Shown here: piece after piece, positions 56,338 to 64,000 of the stretch
Position numbering within the stretch: the first letter of the stretch is position 1
Layout: each line of letters starts with the position of its first letter
Assembly: GCF_000014225.1 (NCBI RefSeq)
Contig: NC_008228.1
Span: forward strand, 1,488,001-1,552,000
Direction of reading: 5' to 3'
DNA length: 64,000 nucleotides
Source: Paraglaciecola sp. T6c
Lineage (GTDB): Bacteria; Pseudomonadota; Gammaproteobacteria; Enterobacterales; Alteromonadaceae
The notes under the pieces: model-generated
What the model was told of the DNA's origin: nothing
What the model saw: the letters and a program-made list of their open reading frames with translations, nothing else
Databases searched by the model: none
Program-made: the position numbers and the translations under genes

Positions 56338-59061
56338 CTAAACACTTTTATTCAGGCTTCGCAGTACATATTGAAGAATGCCACCGTCATTGAAGTAACT
56401 GAACTCATTGGGGGTATCGATGCGGATCTGCGCGTCAAAGGTGAATTCTCCTTGTTCGCCTTTTACCGATACCACTACTTCTTTTTGATCTCCATCTATG
56501 GCGTCAATCGAGTACTGCTCCGTGCCGTCTAACTTCAAACTGGCGGCACTGTCGCCTGATTTAAATTGTAGGGGTAGAATACCCATACCTATCAGATTAG
56601 AGCGATGAATTCGTTCGTAGCTCTCGGCAATTACCGCTTTGACACCGAGCAACAGTGGACCTTTTGCGGCCCAGTCGCGAGAACTCCCTGTGCCGTACTC
56701 TTTGCCCGCAATTACCACCGTTGGCGTGCCTTGTTCTTGATACTTCATTGCTGCATCAAATACAGACATCTGTTCAGCTGATGGTTGAAAGCGCGTCCAG
56801 CCGCCTTCTGTACCGGGGGCGAGTTGATTTTTCAATCTGACATTGGCGAATGTTCCACGCATCATAACTTCGTGATTTCCTCGGCGTGAGCCAAAAGAGT
56901 TGAAGTCGTGCTCCTCAACACCGTGCGCTTGCAGGTATTGCGCAGCAGGGCCATCAGGGGCAATGCTACCGGCTGGAGAAATATGATCCGTCGTGACCGT
57001 GTCGCCGAGTTTCAACAAGCAGCGAGCATCTTTAATAGCACTGATCGCTTCGGGGTGTTGCTGAATGCCATCGAAAAAGGTGGGCTTTTTAACGTAAGTT
57101 GATTCAGGCCAATTATATTGCTCGCTATCGACCACGTCTAAATTGTTCCATGTCTCGTCACCCTCAAAAATATGGCTATAACGTTCAGAGAACATGTCGC
57201 TATTGACCACATCAGTCACAAGCGCTTGAATCTCTTCATTGCTTGGCCAAATATCACGCAAGTAAACGGGCTTACCGTCTTTACTGGAGCCAAGGGGCTC
57301 TTTGAGCAAGTCAATCTGCATATTTCCGGCTAGCGCATATGCGATAACTAACGGAGGAGAGGCAAGGTAATTAGCTTTTACGTCTGAGTGAATACGACCT
57401 TCAAAATTACGATTGCCTGATAGCACGGAAGTTACATTTAGCTTTTCTTTACGAATAGCAGCGCTGATAGGCTCGGGCAGTGGCCCCGAGTTGCCTATGC
57501 AGGTAGTACAGCCGTATCCGACTAGATGAAAGCCTAAATTTTCGAGTTCGTGGGTTAGGTTAGCCTTATTAAGGTATTCGGTGACGACTTGAGAGCCAGG
57601 CGCAAAGCTGGTTTTCACCCATGGTTTTACGGTCAGACCCATTTCACTGGCTTTTTTGGCCAGTAAGCCGGCAGCAATCAGCACAGAAGGGTTGGAGGTA
57701 TTGGTACAACTGGTGATGGCCGCTATCACGACTGCGCCGTCGTTAAGGCTGAAACGCTGACCATTGTATTCGACCTCTGAGGAGTCCTCACTTTTCTCTG
57801 CTTGATGGCCACCTTCTGATTCGAAACGCCCTTTCTCGGGATCTTCGGTGGTGATAATCAATTTTTCCTGCTCAGATAACCACGTACTGAACTTGTCTGC
57901 AGCTTCACTTAACGGGATCCTATCCTGGGGGCGTTTAGGTCCCGCAATCGAGGTTACTACATCACTAAGGTCAATGTGTAGATTCGCATGATAGATTGCG
58001 CTTTGCTGAGCTTCGCTGCCCCACATGCCTTGTGCTTGTGCATACGCTTTGATCACATTAATATTGCGCTCTTCGCGGCCAGTCAAACGCAGGTAGGTTT
58101 CGGTTTGTTCGTCTAGCGGGAAGATACCACACGTTGCACCGTACTCTGGTGCCATGTTCGCTATGGTAGCTCTGTCGGCTATAGTGAGGTGTTTTACCCC
58201 TTCGCCGTAAAATTCGACAAATTTACCGACGACGCCAAATTCGCGTAGCTTTTGAGTAATGGTCAATACTAAATCTGTCGCCGTGGTACCGGGCGGCAAA
58301 CTGCCGGTAATTTCCATGCCAACTACCTCAGGTATCAGCATGGTGACTGGCTGACCTAACATGGCGGCTTCAGCCTCAATGCCGCCTACACCCCAGCCCA
58401 AAATGCCTAAGCCGTTGATCATGGTCGTGTGGGAATCTGTGCCTACTAGGGTATCTGGATAAAGTAACGGCTGCTCGTGTTGCTCTTCAATAAAGGTGAC
58501 ACGTGCCAGATATTCTAAGTTCACCTGATGCACAATGCCTTTACCTGGCGGAACCACTTTAAAATTGTCAAACGCCTGCTGACCCCAGCGTAAGAACTGA
58601 TAGCGTTCCTTATTACGCTGCACTTCCATCGCGGTATTCTTGTCGAAGGCATCGTCTTGGGCGAAATAATCCACCATGACGGAGTGGTCAATAACCAATT
58701 CCACGGGTTTTAACGGATTAATTTTTTGCGGGTCGCCTCCTAAATCAACCATGGCATCGCGCATGGCGGCTAAGTCAACTACCGCCGGTACGCCGGTAAA
58801 ATCTTGTAGCACCACTCGAGAAGGAACGAAAGCAATCTCAGTCGTTGACTGGTCATTAATATCCCAGGTGGCGAGTTTGTTGATATCTTCTTCTTGAACA
58901 AAGTTTTCAGCACTGTGGCGCAAGAGGTTTTCTAACAATATTTTAGCGGCGAAAGGCAGTCGCTCGATATTGTGGGTATCTGAGAGGGCATCAAGGGCAT
59001 AATAAGAGAATTGTTCACCCTCGAGGGTCAATGTTTTTAGATAAGGGGAAGCTTGTTGCAT
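56338..59061 (-). CDS. acnA: Aconitate hydratase A
   Basis: AcnA interconverts citrate and isocitrate in the TCA cycle and acts as an iron-responsive RNA-binding protein in E. coli. The [4Fe-4S] ligands are in SCTNTSNP and YGCTTCIGNSGP. Other conserved blocks are GTDSHTTMINGLG and EYGTGSSRDWAAKGP. From the ATG at 59061, preceded by CGGAG, the protein is 907 residues (891 in E. coli). The longer frame upstream to 59145 adds 28 residues with no family similarity and was rejected. Confidence 0.96.
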   Translation of the reverse strand: MQQASPYLKTLTLEGEQFSYYALDALSDTHNIERLPFAAKILLENLLRHSAENFVQEEDINKLATWDINDQSTTEIAFVPSRVVLQDFTGVPAVVDLAAMRDAMVDLGGDPQKINPLKPVELVIDHSVMVDYFAQDDAFDKNTAMEVQRNKERYQFLRWGQQAFDNFKVVPPGKGIVHQVNLEYLARVTFIEEQHEQPLLYPDTLVGTDSHTTMINGLGILGWGVGGIEAEAAMLGQPVTMLIPEVVGMEITGSLPPGTTATDLVLTITQKLREFGVVGKFVEFYGEGVKHLTIADRATIANMAPEYGATCGIFPLDEQTETYLRLTGREERNINVIKAYAQAQGMWGSEAQQSAIYHANLHIDLSDVVTSIAGPKRPQDRIPLSEAADKFSTWLSEQEKLIITTEDPEKGRFESEGGHQAEKSEDSSEVEYNGQRFSLNDGAVVIAAITSCTNTSNPSVLIAAGLLAKKASEMGLTVKPWVKTSFAPGSQVVTEYLNKANLTHELENLGFHLVGYGCTTCIGNSGPLPEPISAAIRKEKLNVTSVLSGNRNFEGRIHSDVKANYLASPPLVIAYALAGNMQIDLLKEPLGSSKDGKPVYLRDIWPSNEEIQALVTDVVNSDMFSERYSHIFEGDETWNNLDVVDSEQYNWPESTYVKKPTFFDGIQQHPEAISAIKDARCLLKLGDTVTTDHISPAGSIAPDGPAAQYLQAHGVEEHDFNSFGSRRGNHEVMMRGTFANVRLKNQLAPGTEGGWTRFQPSAEQMSVFDAAMKYQEQGTPTVVIAGKEYGTGSSRDWAAKGPLLLGVKAVIAESYERIHRSNLIGMGILPLQFKSGDSAASLKLDGTEQYSIDAIDGDQKEVVVSVKGEQGEFTFDAQIRIDTPNEFSYFNDGGILQYVLRSLNKSV

Positions 59062-59095
59062 GATAATCTCCGGCTGTGGGATGTTTGGCGATAAA

Positions 59096-59128
59096 TTTAT
59101 ATCTTCGATAGTTTTATATCTTCGAGAG
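59096..59128. repeat. 17-bp-period direct repeat upstream of acnA
   Basis: TTTATATCTTCGATAG (59096-59111) is followed by TTTATATCTTCGAGAG (59113-59128). It lies 35-68 bases before the acnA start, where an operator or promoter element would be expected. Confidence 0.6.
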
Positions 59129-59129
59129 T

Positions 59130-59163
59130 CAGCCCCAACGCACAAGCTTGTGCGTTGGGGCTG
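59130..59163. repeat. Perfect 34-bp palindrome between PRC-barrel gene and acnA
   Basis: CAGCCCCAACGCACAAG (59130-59146) is followed directly by its exact reverse complement (59147-59163), with no loop base. No T run follows on the minus strand, so it is not a standard terminator, although it may end the PRC-barrel transcript. Confidence 0.85.
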
Positions 59164-59175
59164 TTAGTCAGTTAA

Positions 59176-59937
59176 TTATGCGCTGGGCAAGCCCTGCAGG
59201 GCGCGTCTCACTTTGAGTTTGTAATCGGCGTCATTTAGCAAGTTATGATCGCACTTGGGGCAACGCTCAATATCCGCAGCTGATAGGGTGCAGTGCACGC
59301 GTTGCTCAAGCCAATTGATATCATCAATGTGCTTTGGCGCCAGTAATAGCTTCTCTCCACCGGGTAGCCAATTGTGGGTATCTATAATCAACATAGGCAC
59401 TTCCCAATTGTCCGTGTCTAAAATCAGGTCATGGATGTGGCCTACCGTTTCACCACCTGAGATGACGTCATACCCTTGCAATTCATCGATTGAGCGTAAG
59501 TGGTTAGCTTTGCTCTTGTCATGCTCCTCTAAATTGCTGTTTGCTTGCTCCAGTGCTTGTTGGTTTACCAAGGCTGTTGGATGAGCATATTCGCCCCACG
59601 CACCAGGGCCCGTCCAGTAATAGCCGTAACCCAGATAAGAAAACAGTATTTCTTCGTACTCTCTGGAGACAGTTTTTTCTTCATCAATCGATGGGCTGTC
59701 TTTCACTTGCTGTTTACTCAAAGCAACGTGAATTTTTTCGTCATCTGTGTCTATTTCTCGTAACGAAATAGGGGAGATCAGCACCTTTTCCCCTAGGGGT
59801 AACCATTTATGGGTATCGACGTACATATAACGAATTGTCCATGCACGGTCGTCAAACAAGAAATCTTTGATGATGCCAATGTCACCGTCTGTGGCTGCAA
59901 TAGTGAATCGTTGAATGTCTCGTAAGCCTGCTAACAT
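59176..59937 (-). CDS. Double PRC-barrel domain protein
   Basis: Two PRC-barrel domains are visible. The first is at residues 1-85 (LAGLRDIQRFTIAATDGDIG and DTHKWLPLGEKVL) and the second at about 145-220 (SIDELQGYDVISG and DTHNWLPGGEKLL). They share a W-D-x-P-M-L/Y-x-x-I/V-D-T-H-x-W-L-P-like core, so one is probably a duplicate of the other. PRC-barrels occur in photosynthetic reaction centres, RimM and stress proteins. From the ATG at 59937, after GGGAGA, the protein is 253 residues. The stop lies 114 bases upstream of the acnA start on the same strand. Function unknown. Confidence 0.82.
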   Translation of the reverse strand: MLAGLRDIQRFTIAATDGDIGIIKDFLFDDRAWTIRYMYVDTHKWLPLGEKVLISPISLREIDTDDEKIHVALSKQQVKDSPSIDEEKTVSREYEEILFSYLGYGYYWTGPGAWGEYAHPTALVNQQALEQANSNLEEHDKSKANHLRSIDELQGYDVISGGETVGHIHDLILDTDNWEVPMLIIDTHNWLPGGEKLLLAPKHIDDINWLEQRVHCTLSAADIERCPKCDHNLLNDADYKLKVRRALQGLPSA

Positions 59938-60485
59938 GATGTTCTCCCTACTCGTAGATGTGATAGGCAAGATGGAAGGTATCGGCTGTAGCTGTGCACA
60001 GATGGCGCGCACATTTAGCCTAATACAATAATCATCTTGGCTATTCTAAAATTAGCTGTTGCAGTAGGATTACGCAAAGAGCACGCCAGCTCATTTTTAT
60101 GCCCTAAGTAACGGCGGTTGCTGTACTTCACGCGCTTAGAAACAAAGGTGTAGCAATGCAAAGCCATTGATAAACAGTAACTATTACGTTCAGGCTGTAA
60201 GAATTACAAGTTAAAATACGAGGCTTATAGGTATTGCGAGTCAGGCGTTGATTTAGGGAAGTCGTAGGAAAGAGTAGGGGATGTCAGCGCGAGTTTATAA
60301 GCGTTTAGGCTCTTTTAATACACGATATTTCTAGCACATTCAGTTCAGGGACGAACTGCGATATAAGGCAATCTCCCTCGAGCGGATCACCACTGTAGCA
60401 GGGGCTAGTCGAGGGCGATGCTTTGGGTGCGCTTAGATGAGTCAAACGCCCATTTTATGAATGGCTAAGCCAGCACTGAAAAGTG
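59938..60485. other. 548-bp gap without a supported gene
   Basis: The interval between the PRC-barrel and GFA genes contains only short frames. An inverted repeat CCCTCGA (60375-60381) and TCGAGGG (60409-60415) lies near its GFA side. The PRC-barrel gene promoter is presumably at the left end. Nothing else was recognised. Confidence 0.6.
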
Positions 60486-60896
60486 TTAAACAGGGCCTTT
60501 TTCAAAACTAGGAAGCGTAGCAATATCCGCCAGCCATTTTTGCGCAGAGCTTGACCAAATTTGACGCTTTGGTATTAAGTCATTTCGTTGATCGATAGCC
60601 CCTATACGCAAATTGTATACCTTGGGCTCATCGCCCACAGCTGATGCATAAATTCCTGTACCACAGTGCTCACAAAACCCTTGGGCTCGCGGGTTACCGC
60701 TTTGCGCTACCTTCACGTACTCTTTCGGCTTACCGCTAGAAAACGTTAGCCCGCCTACTTCGCTGACAACCACAGTGCGAAATGCGGTCGCTGATAACAG
60801 CTGACAGTCTGTGCAATGACAAATCATGGTTTTTTCAGGATCGATAACGGCGTCAAATACAAGTTCGCCACAATGGCAACGGCCGGTTACTTTCAT
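60486..60896 (-). CDS. GFA/CENP-V family zinc protein
   Basis: This 136-residue protein has the cysteine pattern of the GFA (glutathione-dependent formaldehyde-activating enzyme/CENP-V) family: CHCGELVF at the N-terminus, ICHCTDCQ near residue 27, and CEHCGTGIYA near residue 74. The last cysteines probably bind zinc structurally. Most members have no proven substrate, and the formaldehyde link is not established for many. It stands alone between two gaps on the minus strand. Confidence 0.85.
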   Translation of the reverse strand: MKVTGRCHCGELVFDAVIDPEKTMICHCTDCQLLSATAFRTVVVSEVGGLTFSSGKPKEYVKVAQSGNPRAQGFCEHCGTGIYASAVGDEPKVYNLRIGAIDQRNDLIPKRQIWSSSAQKWLADIATLPSFEKGPV

Positions 60897-61031
60897 TCTA
60901 TTTCCTCAGGGTGAATATGTGCATCACGTCAGCCTATAGCTGCCCGTGCAACGCAGTCATTTTAGGACGTTTTTACAATACCTAGTTGGGCTAAGTAACG
61001 TCAGTAAAGCCTATGACTAAAACTCTTATAT

Positions 61032-62315
61032 TTAAGCTACAAACTTCCAAAAAAGATAATACATACTGAAGAGTGTTAGCACGCTTAAGCAGCATAAAGT
61101 GTAGATACGAAATATACCTTGGGGCTTATATTGGGCGTCAACATCTGCCCCCATCATGACCTTATAATTTAGCCAAGCATAGATAGGCGCACTGACAAAA
61201 GACACTGTCGTCACAAAATCCAAGAGGGCTTTAATGTCAGCGCTAAAGTCAGAAATTATCCACCAACTGCCTAAGGCGAGTACGCAAAGTGCGGCGATAT
61301 AAACCACATTTCCTTTTCGAGCGTGCGGCGTATCACTGGCGCTATCAAGGGGTAAGGGGGCATCATGTGAGTGGTTGAGCTGATATGCACGCTTCCATAC
61401 TTGTGGAAAACCATCGGCAACCGCAAAGGTAGATGAAAATAGCGCCACAAAGGTAACAATGGCCATGAGCAACCAGCTCCAGTCCCCCAAGGCATTGCTG
61501 TAAATCCCGACAAGTTGCCCAGCAAATGCTGCTGCTGAGTTGGCAAAACCTTCGCCTTGGCCAAACATGAGCAAAGCGCCCAACCATAAAAAGATGATGG
61601 CTAACAATAAACTCGCCGCATAACCGATGTTGAAGTCTAAGGTCGCATTTTTCGCGTTTTGAACACCAGGTTTGGCCCCGCGAGATAATATCCATAACGA
61701 ATGCCAAACCGATACTTCAACGGCGGTGGGCATCCAGCCTATCAATGCCACGATAAAGGCGATACTTGCCATAGAGCCAACTTCGATAGTCGGCACCCCT
61801 TCGGCTGGGCTGAATCCCAAACGCCCGATTGCTGCAAACCAAGCGATAATGCTGCAAATGACCAATACCAGCATCATCCATTTTAATAGCGTGTTGAGAA
61901 GCTTGTAATGGCCTATCAAGAGCACCGCGCATACCACACCCAATATCAAGGCTGCCCATTGGGAAAGGGTAAGCACCTCACCAAATAGATTCATGGCTAA
62001 TGCGGCTGTGACTATGGTAACCCCTGATTGAACAAAAAACATGGTGATAAAGGTCAAACAGAGAAACAGGTAAAATGCCCATTTGCCTACTGAGCGATAG
62101 CCATCGAGTAAGCTCTTGCCTGTTAACCCAGCGTACTTAGGGCCAAATAGAAAAAAGGGGTACTTCACCACGTGAGCCAGTAAAATAAAGCCCAATAAGG
62201 CAAAACCGAAATCTGCTCCTGCTCGGGTTGACTGCACTATATGTGATACACCAATACTGGTGGCGGCCCAAACGATACCTGGGCCTAATATGGCCATTGT
62301 TTTCGCTAATTTCAT
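61032..62315 (-). CDS. Nramp-like divalent metal transporter with non-canonical motifs
   Basis: The protein has about 11 hydrophobic segments and the overall layout of Nramp (SLC11) transporters. In helix 1 the metal-binding DPGN motif reads GPGIVWA (residues 11-17 from the ATG). In helix 6 the MPH motif reads WMPTAVE. Thus the Asp and Asn ligands and the His appear to be missing, and substrate or coupling may differ from classical Mn/Fe uptake. The ATG at 62315 was chosen over the GTG at 62330; both lack strong ribosome-binding sites. A TetR regulator gene lies 80 bases upstream on the same strand. Confidence 0.72.
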   Translation of the reverse strand: MKLAKTMAILGPGIVWAATSIGVSHIVQSTRAGADFGFALLGFILLAHVVKYPFFLFGPKYAGLTGKSLLDGYRSVGKWAFYLFLCLTFITMFFVQSGVTIVTAALAMNLFGEVLTLSQWAALILGVVCAVLLIGHYKLLNTLLKWMMLVLVICSIIAWFAAIGRLGFSPAEGVPTIEVGSMASIAFIVALIGWMPTAVEVSVWHSLWILSRGAKPGVQNAKNATLDFNIGYAASLLLAIIFLWLGALLMFGQGEGFANSAAAFAGQLVGIYSNALGDWSWLLMAIVTFVALFSSTFAVADGFPQVWKRAYQLNHSHDAPLPLDSASDTPHARKGNVVYIAALCVLALGSWWIISDFSADIKALLDFVTTVSFVSAPIYAWLNYKVMMGADVDAQYKPQGIFRIYTLCCLSVLTLFSMYYLFWKFVA

Positions 62316-62395
62316 GCTCGTTTTTCTCACGTTATCATTATGGTTTCGAGGTATTCACTATTTTGCTTTTTGCCACTGCTCTGAGCCGCGGGCTA

Positions 62396-63031
62396 CTACA
62401 CGTTTGAGTGACCCAAATACAAAAGCAACATTTTTGTTAGTTCATCGCATAAAGCGACAGAATCTAACTCGCATGCGATCGATGGGGTAATGTCGGGGTA
62501 CAGCACTTTATCGAGCAGAGCAGTGATCATGGTGAAGATCACCATATTCGCTACCGATGATCTATCAGCAGCATTAATGTCATCACTGAACCTGAGCAAT
62601 ATCTGACTCATACGCTTATACATAACTTGTCTGTCTATTAAAGCTTCACCTGCCACAATGTGGGTATGCAAGCGTGAATTAAGGTGAATGGTGCGAAACA
62701 AGCTACGATTGGCGATGAAAAAATCATGGGTCTTGCGGGTTATCTCTTTCACTGCTTCAGCTAACGTCTCAAACGGCATCTGCTCTAATTGTTCAATCCA
62801 CTGGGTAAGCTCGCGGCCAAAATCTTGGTATAGCAGCGGTAGTAGGGCTTCTTTGTTTTTAAAGCGCCGATAAAAGGTACCAACCGAAACGCCAGCGTGA
62901 TCGCACAATTCTTTGATGCTGATGTGCTCAAAAAATTTACTTTGCAGGCAGTGGTGCACAGCAGCCATAAGTTTTCGCTGAGTGTCTTGACTGCGTATTT
63001 GTTTGGCTGGGATAACACTTGGGGTTGGCAT
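62396..63031 (-). CDS. TetR family transcriptional regulator
   Basis: The N-terminal helix-turn-helix is typical of TetR: ISIKELCDHAGVSVGTFYRRFKNKEALL near residues 37-64. The C-terminal 140 residues are the helical ligand-binding and dimerisation part. The length of 211 residues is standard. It lies directly upstream of the Nramp-like gene on the same strand, so it may be co-transcribed with that gene and control it, but this is inferred from position only. The ligand is unknown. Confidence 0.87.
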   Translation of the reverse strand: MPTPSVIPAKQIRSQDTQRKLMAAVHHCLQSKFFEHISIKELCDHAGVSVGTFYRRFKNKEALLPLLYQDFGRELTQWIEQLEQMPFETLAEAVKEITRKTHDFFIANRSLFRTIHLNSRLHTHIVAGEALIDRQVMYKRMSQILLRFSDDINAADRSSVANMVIFTMITALLDKVLYPDITPSIACELDSVALCDELTKMLLLYLGHSNV

Positions 63032-63390
63032 AATTAACTTTTACCTTAAATCACATATACATCACAGGCTTGCGACTGAAAGAGCGCCAGAATCATGCCG
63101 TTTTTGACCGAAAACAGCAATACAAGATATGTGGCTTGTTGCCGATTTTAAGGAACGGGGCCATGTTCATGAGGTTGCGATCTCTGTGTCTACTGATTTG
63201 TTTTTATAATGTGTTAAAAATGTATTTATTTTGTAATGCCATGATTTTAATAATGAATATTTACAATTTAAGACTAACATCGCTTTGTAGCCTTGAATGG
63301 CTTTTGCTAGTATCCGCGCATCAAAATTGAGCACAAATTGATCTTGCTCAATACCCAGTATTTAACGTGTGATAAACGCCGGATTTTACA
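63032..63390. other. 359-bp gap, AT-rich, no supported gene
   Basis: The region upstream of the TetR gene is AT-rich (notably 63195-63270) and probably holds its promoter and that of the next plus-strand gene. A short frame is present but not convincing. Confidence 0.5.
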
Positions 63391-63792
63391 TTGAACCGAA
63401 TTACTTACCATAGAGATAACTTCATTCAGCGCAGCAAGGCGTTGGTGAACCTATCGAGCTCGTCGTTTTTTGCGAAAGTGTGCTTGGTGTCTGGGGTAAT
63501 GGCTTTTTTAAGCGGTTTCAGTGTATTGCTTGGCGGCATCTACGAGGGGGCTGAGTTAGTCGGCTTCGCCCTCGACTTTTCTTCTTTCGATGTGCTTAGC
63601 AGTGCATTTTTTCTTTGGTTATTGGCGCTAAGCGGTTATTTCGCGAAACATGCTTTATGGCTTTTGAATCTTGTACCTGATTATGTACTTCGTCATTTGG
63701 CGGCTAAATCTAAGCCGTTGTTTACTGTTCCCGCTGTTATCAGCCCTGTGCCCAGCGCACATGGCTCTCGTGCTCCCCCCCTATTTTTGTAG
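63391..63792 (+). CDS. Small membrane protein, hypothetical
   Basis: The 133-residue frame contains two hydrophobic segments, at about residues 27-52 (FFAKVCLVSGVMAFLSGFSVLLGGIY) split by polar residues from a second at about 66-95. The N-terminus is basic, and the C-terminus is proline-rich. I do not recognise a family. The start codon would be TTG at 63391 with no good ribosome-binding site, so the N-terminus is uncertain. The 208 bases after it to the window end hold nothing I can name. Confidence 0.45.
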   Translation: MNRITYHRDNFIQRSKALVNLSSSSFFAKVCLVSGVMAFLSGFSVLLGGIYEGAELVGFALDFSSFDVLSSAFFLWLLALSGYFAKHALWLLNLVPDYVLRHLAAKSKPLFTVPAVISPVPSAHGSRAPPLFL

Positions 63793-64000
63793 CGGTTCAA
63801 GTCATTAAATAAGTCACTGTTGTTAGTGTGCTAGCGATAGCACCAAGTCACATGCACAGGTTCAGCTAGCGCTAAGCAGTCTGACCACTTATCTACCTTG
63901 AGCCCGCTCACCCAATAAATCCGGTTTGTCCGGTGTTTAATGCTGCCAGAATCACTTGGGCAGTGCTTTGAAAACTATGGGTAGGGGAAATCCTTTGTTG

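Noticed and set aside
59062-59145. Longer N-terminus for AcnA
   Set aside because: The extra residues lack family similarity, overlap repeats and the palindrome, and a good ribosome-binding site precedes the ATG at 59061.
63070-63330. Plus-strand frame of 86 codons before the last gene
   Set aside because: It starts at TTG without a ribosome-binding site, is rich in low-information hydrophobic codons from AT-rich DNA, and resembles no family.

Overview
The window reads as chromosomal DNA of a marine gammaproteobacterium of the Alteromonadales type, probably near Glaciecola, Paraglaciecola or Alteromonas. This is inferred from protein similarity and gene order recalled from memory, not from a search. 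The left half is almost entirely conserved housekeeping DNA. No rRNA, tRNA, insertion sequence, prophage or CRISPR array was seen.

Layout: (1) 1-3.7 kb holds the end of the isc iron-sulfur operon (iscA-hscB-hscA-fdx) and an SOS-type yebG gene with its own LexA box. (2) 3.8-10.2 kb is a minus-strand block: an OlsF-like bifunctional acyltransferase, a PlcP/LpxH-like metallophosphatase with a possible Pho box, glnD and map. (3) 10.4-31.2 kb is a long plus-strand run covering translation (rpsB, tsf, frr), pyrH, undecaprenyl, CDP-DAG and isoprenoid synthesis (uppS, cdsA, dxr), envelope biogenesis (rseP, bamA, skp), lipid A and fatty acid genes (lpxD, fabZ, lpxA, lpxB), then rnhB, dnaE, accA and tilS. 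(4) 31.4-42.8 kb is more variable: a class 3 lipase, a response regulator with a TPR-like region, a diguanylate cyclase, a Kef-type antiporter, an unusual carboxyltransferase, an AraC/GyrI regulator, yehS, a patatin and an MBL-fold hydrolase. (5) 43.1-51.1 kb holds proS, trmO, serB, a large double-PilZ protein and radA. (6) 51.3-55.1 kb is a three-gene c-di-GMP cassette: outer-membrane barrel, YfiR, and membrane GGDEF-EAL protein. (7) 55.1-56.3 kb is a repeat-bearing gap with two small unlisted minus-strand genes, one encoding an entericidin-like lipoprotein. (8) 56.3-64 kb holds acnA, a double PRC-barrel gene, a GFA-family gene, an Nramp-like transporter with a TetR regulator, and a small membrane protein.

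Three themes stand out. The PlcP-like and OlsF-like genes could form a phosphate-starvation lipid-remodelling pair. Second-messenger c-di-GMP genes recur (two GGDEF proteins, one double-PilZ protein and a YfiR-type controller). Many core genes (map, glnD, skp, lpxD, fabZ, lpxA) appear to start with TTG or GTG. The best candidates for something not well described are the barrel-YfiR-GGDEF/EAL cassette, the carboxyltransferase carrying a biotinyl domain that has lost its lysine, and the PlcP/OlsF pair.
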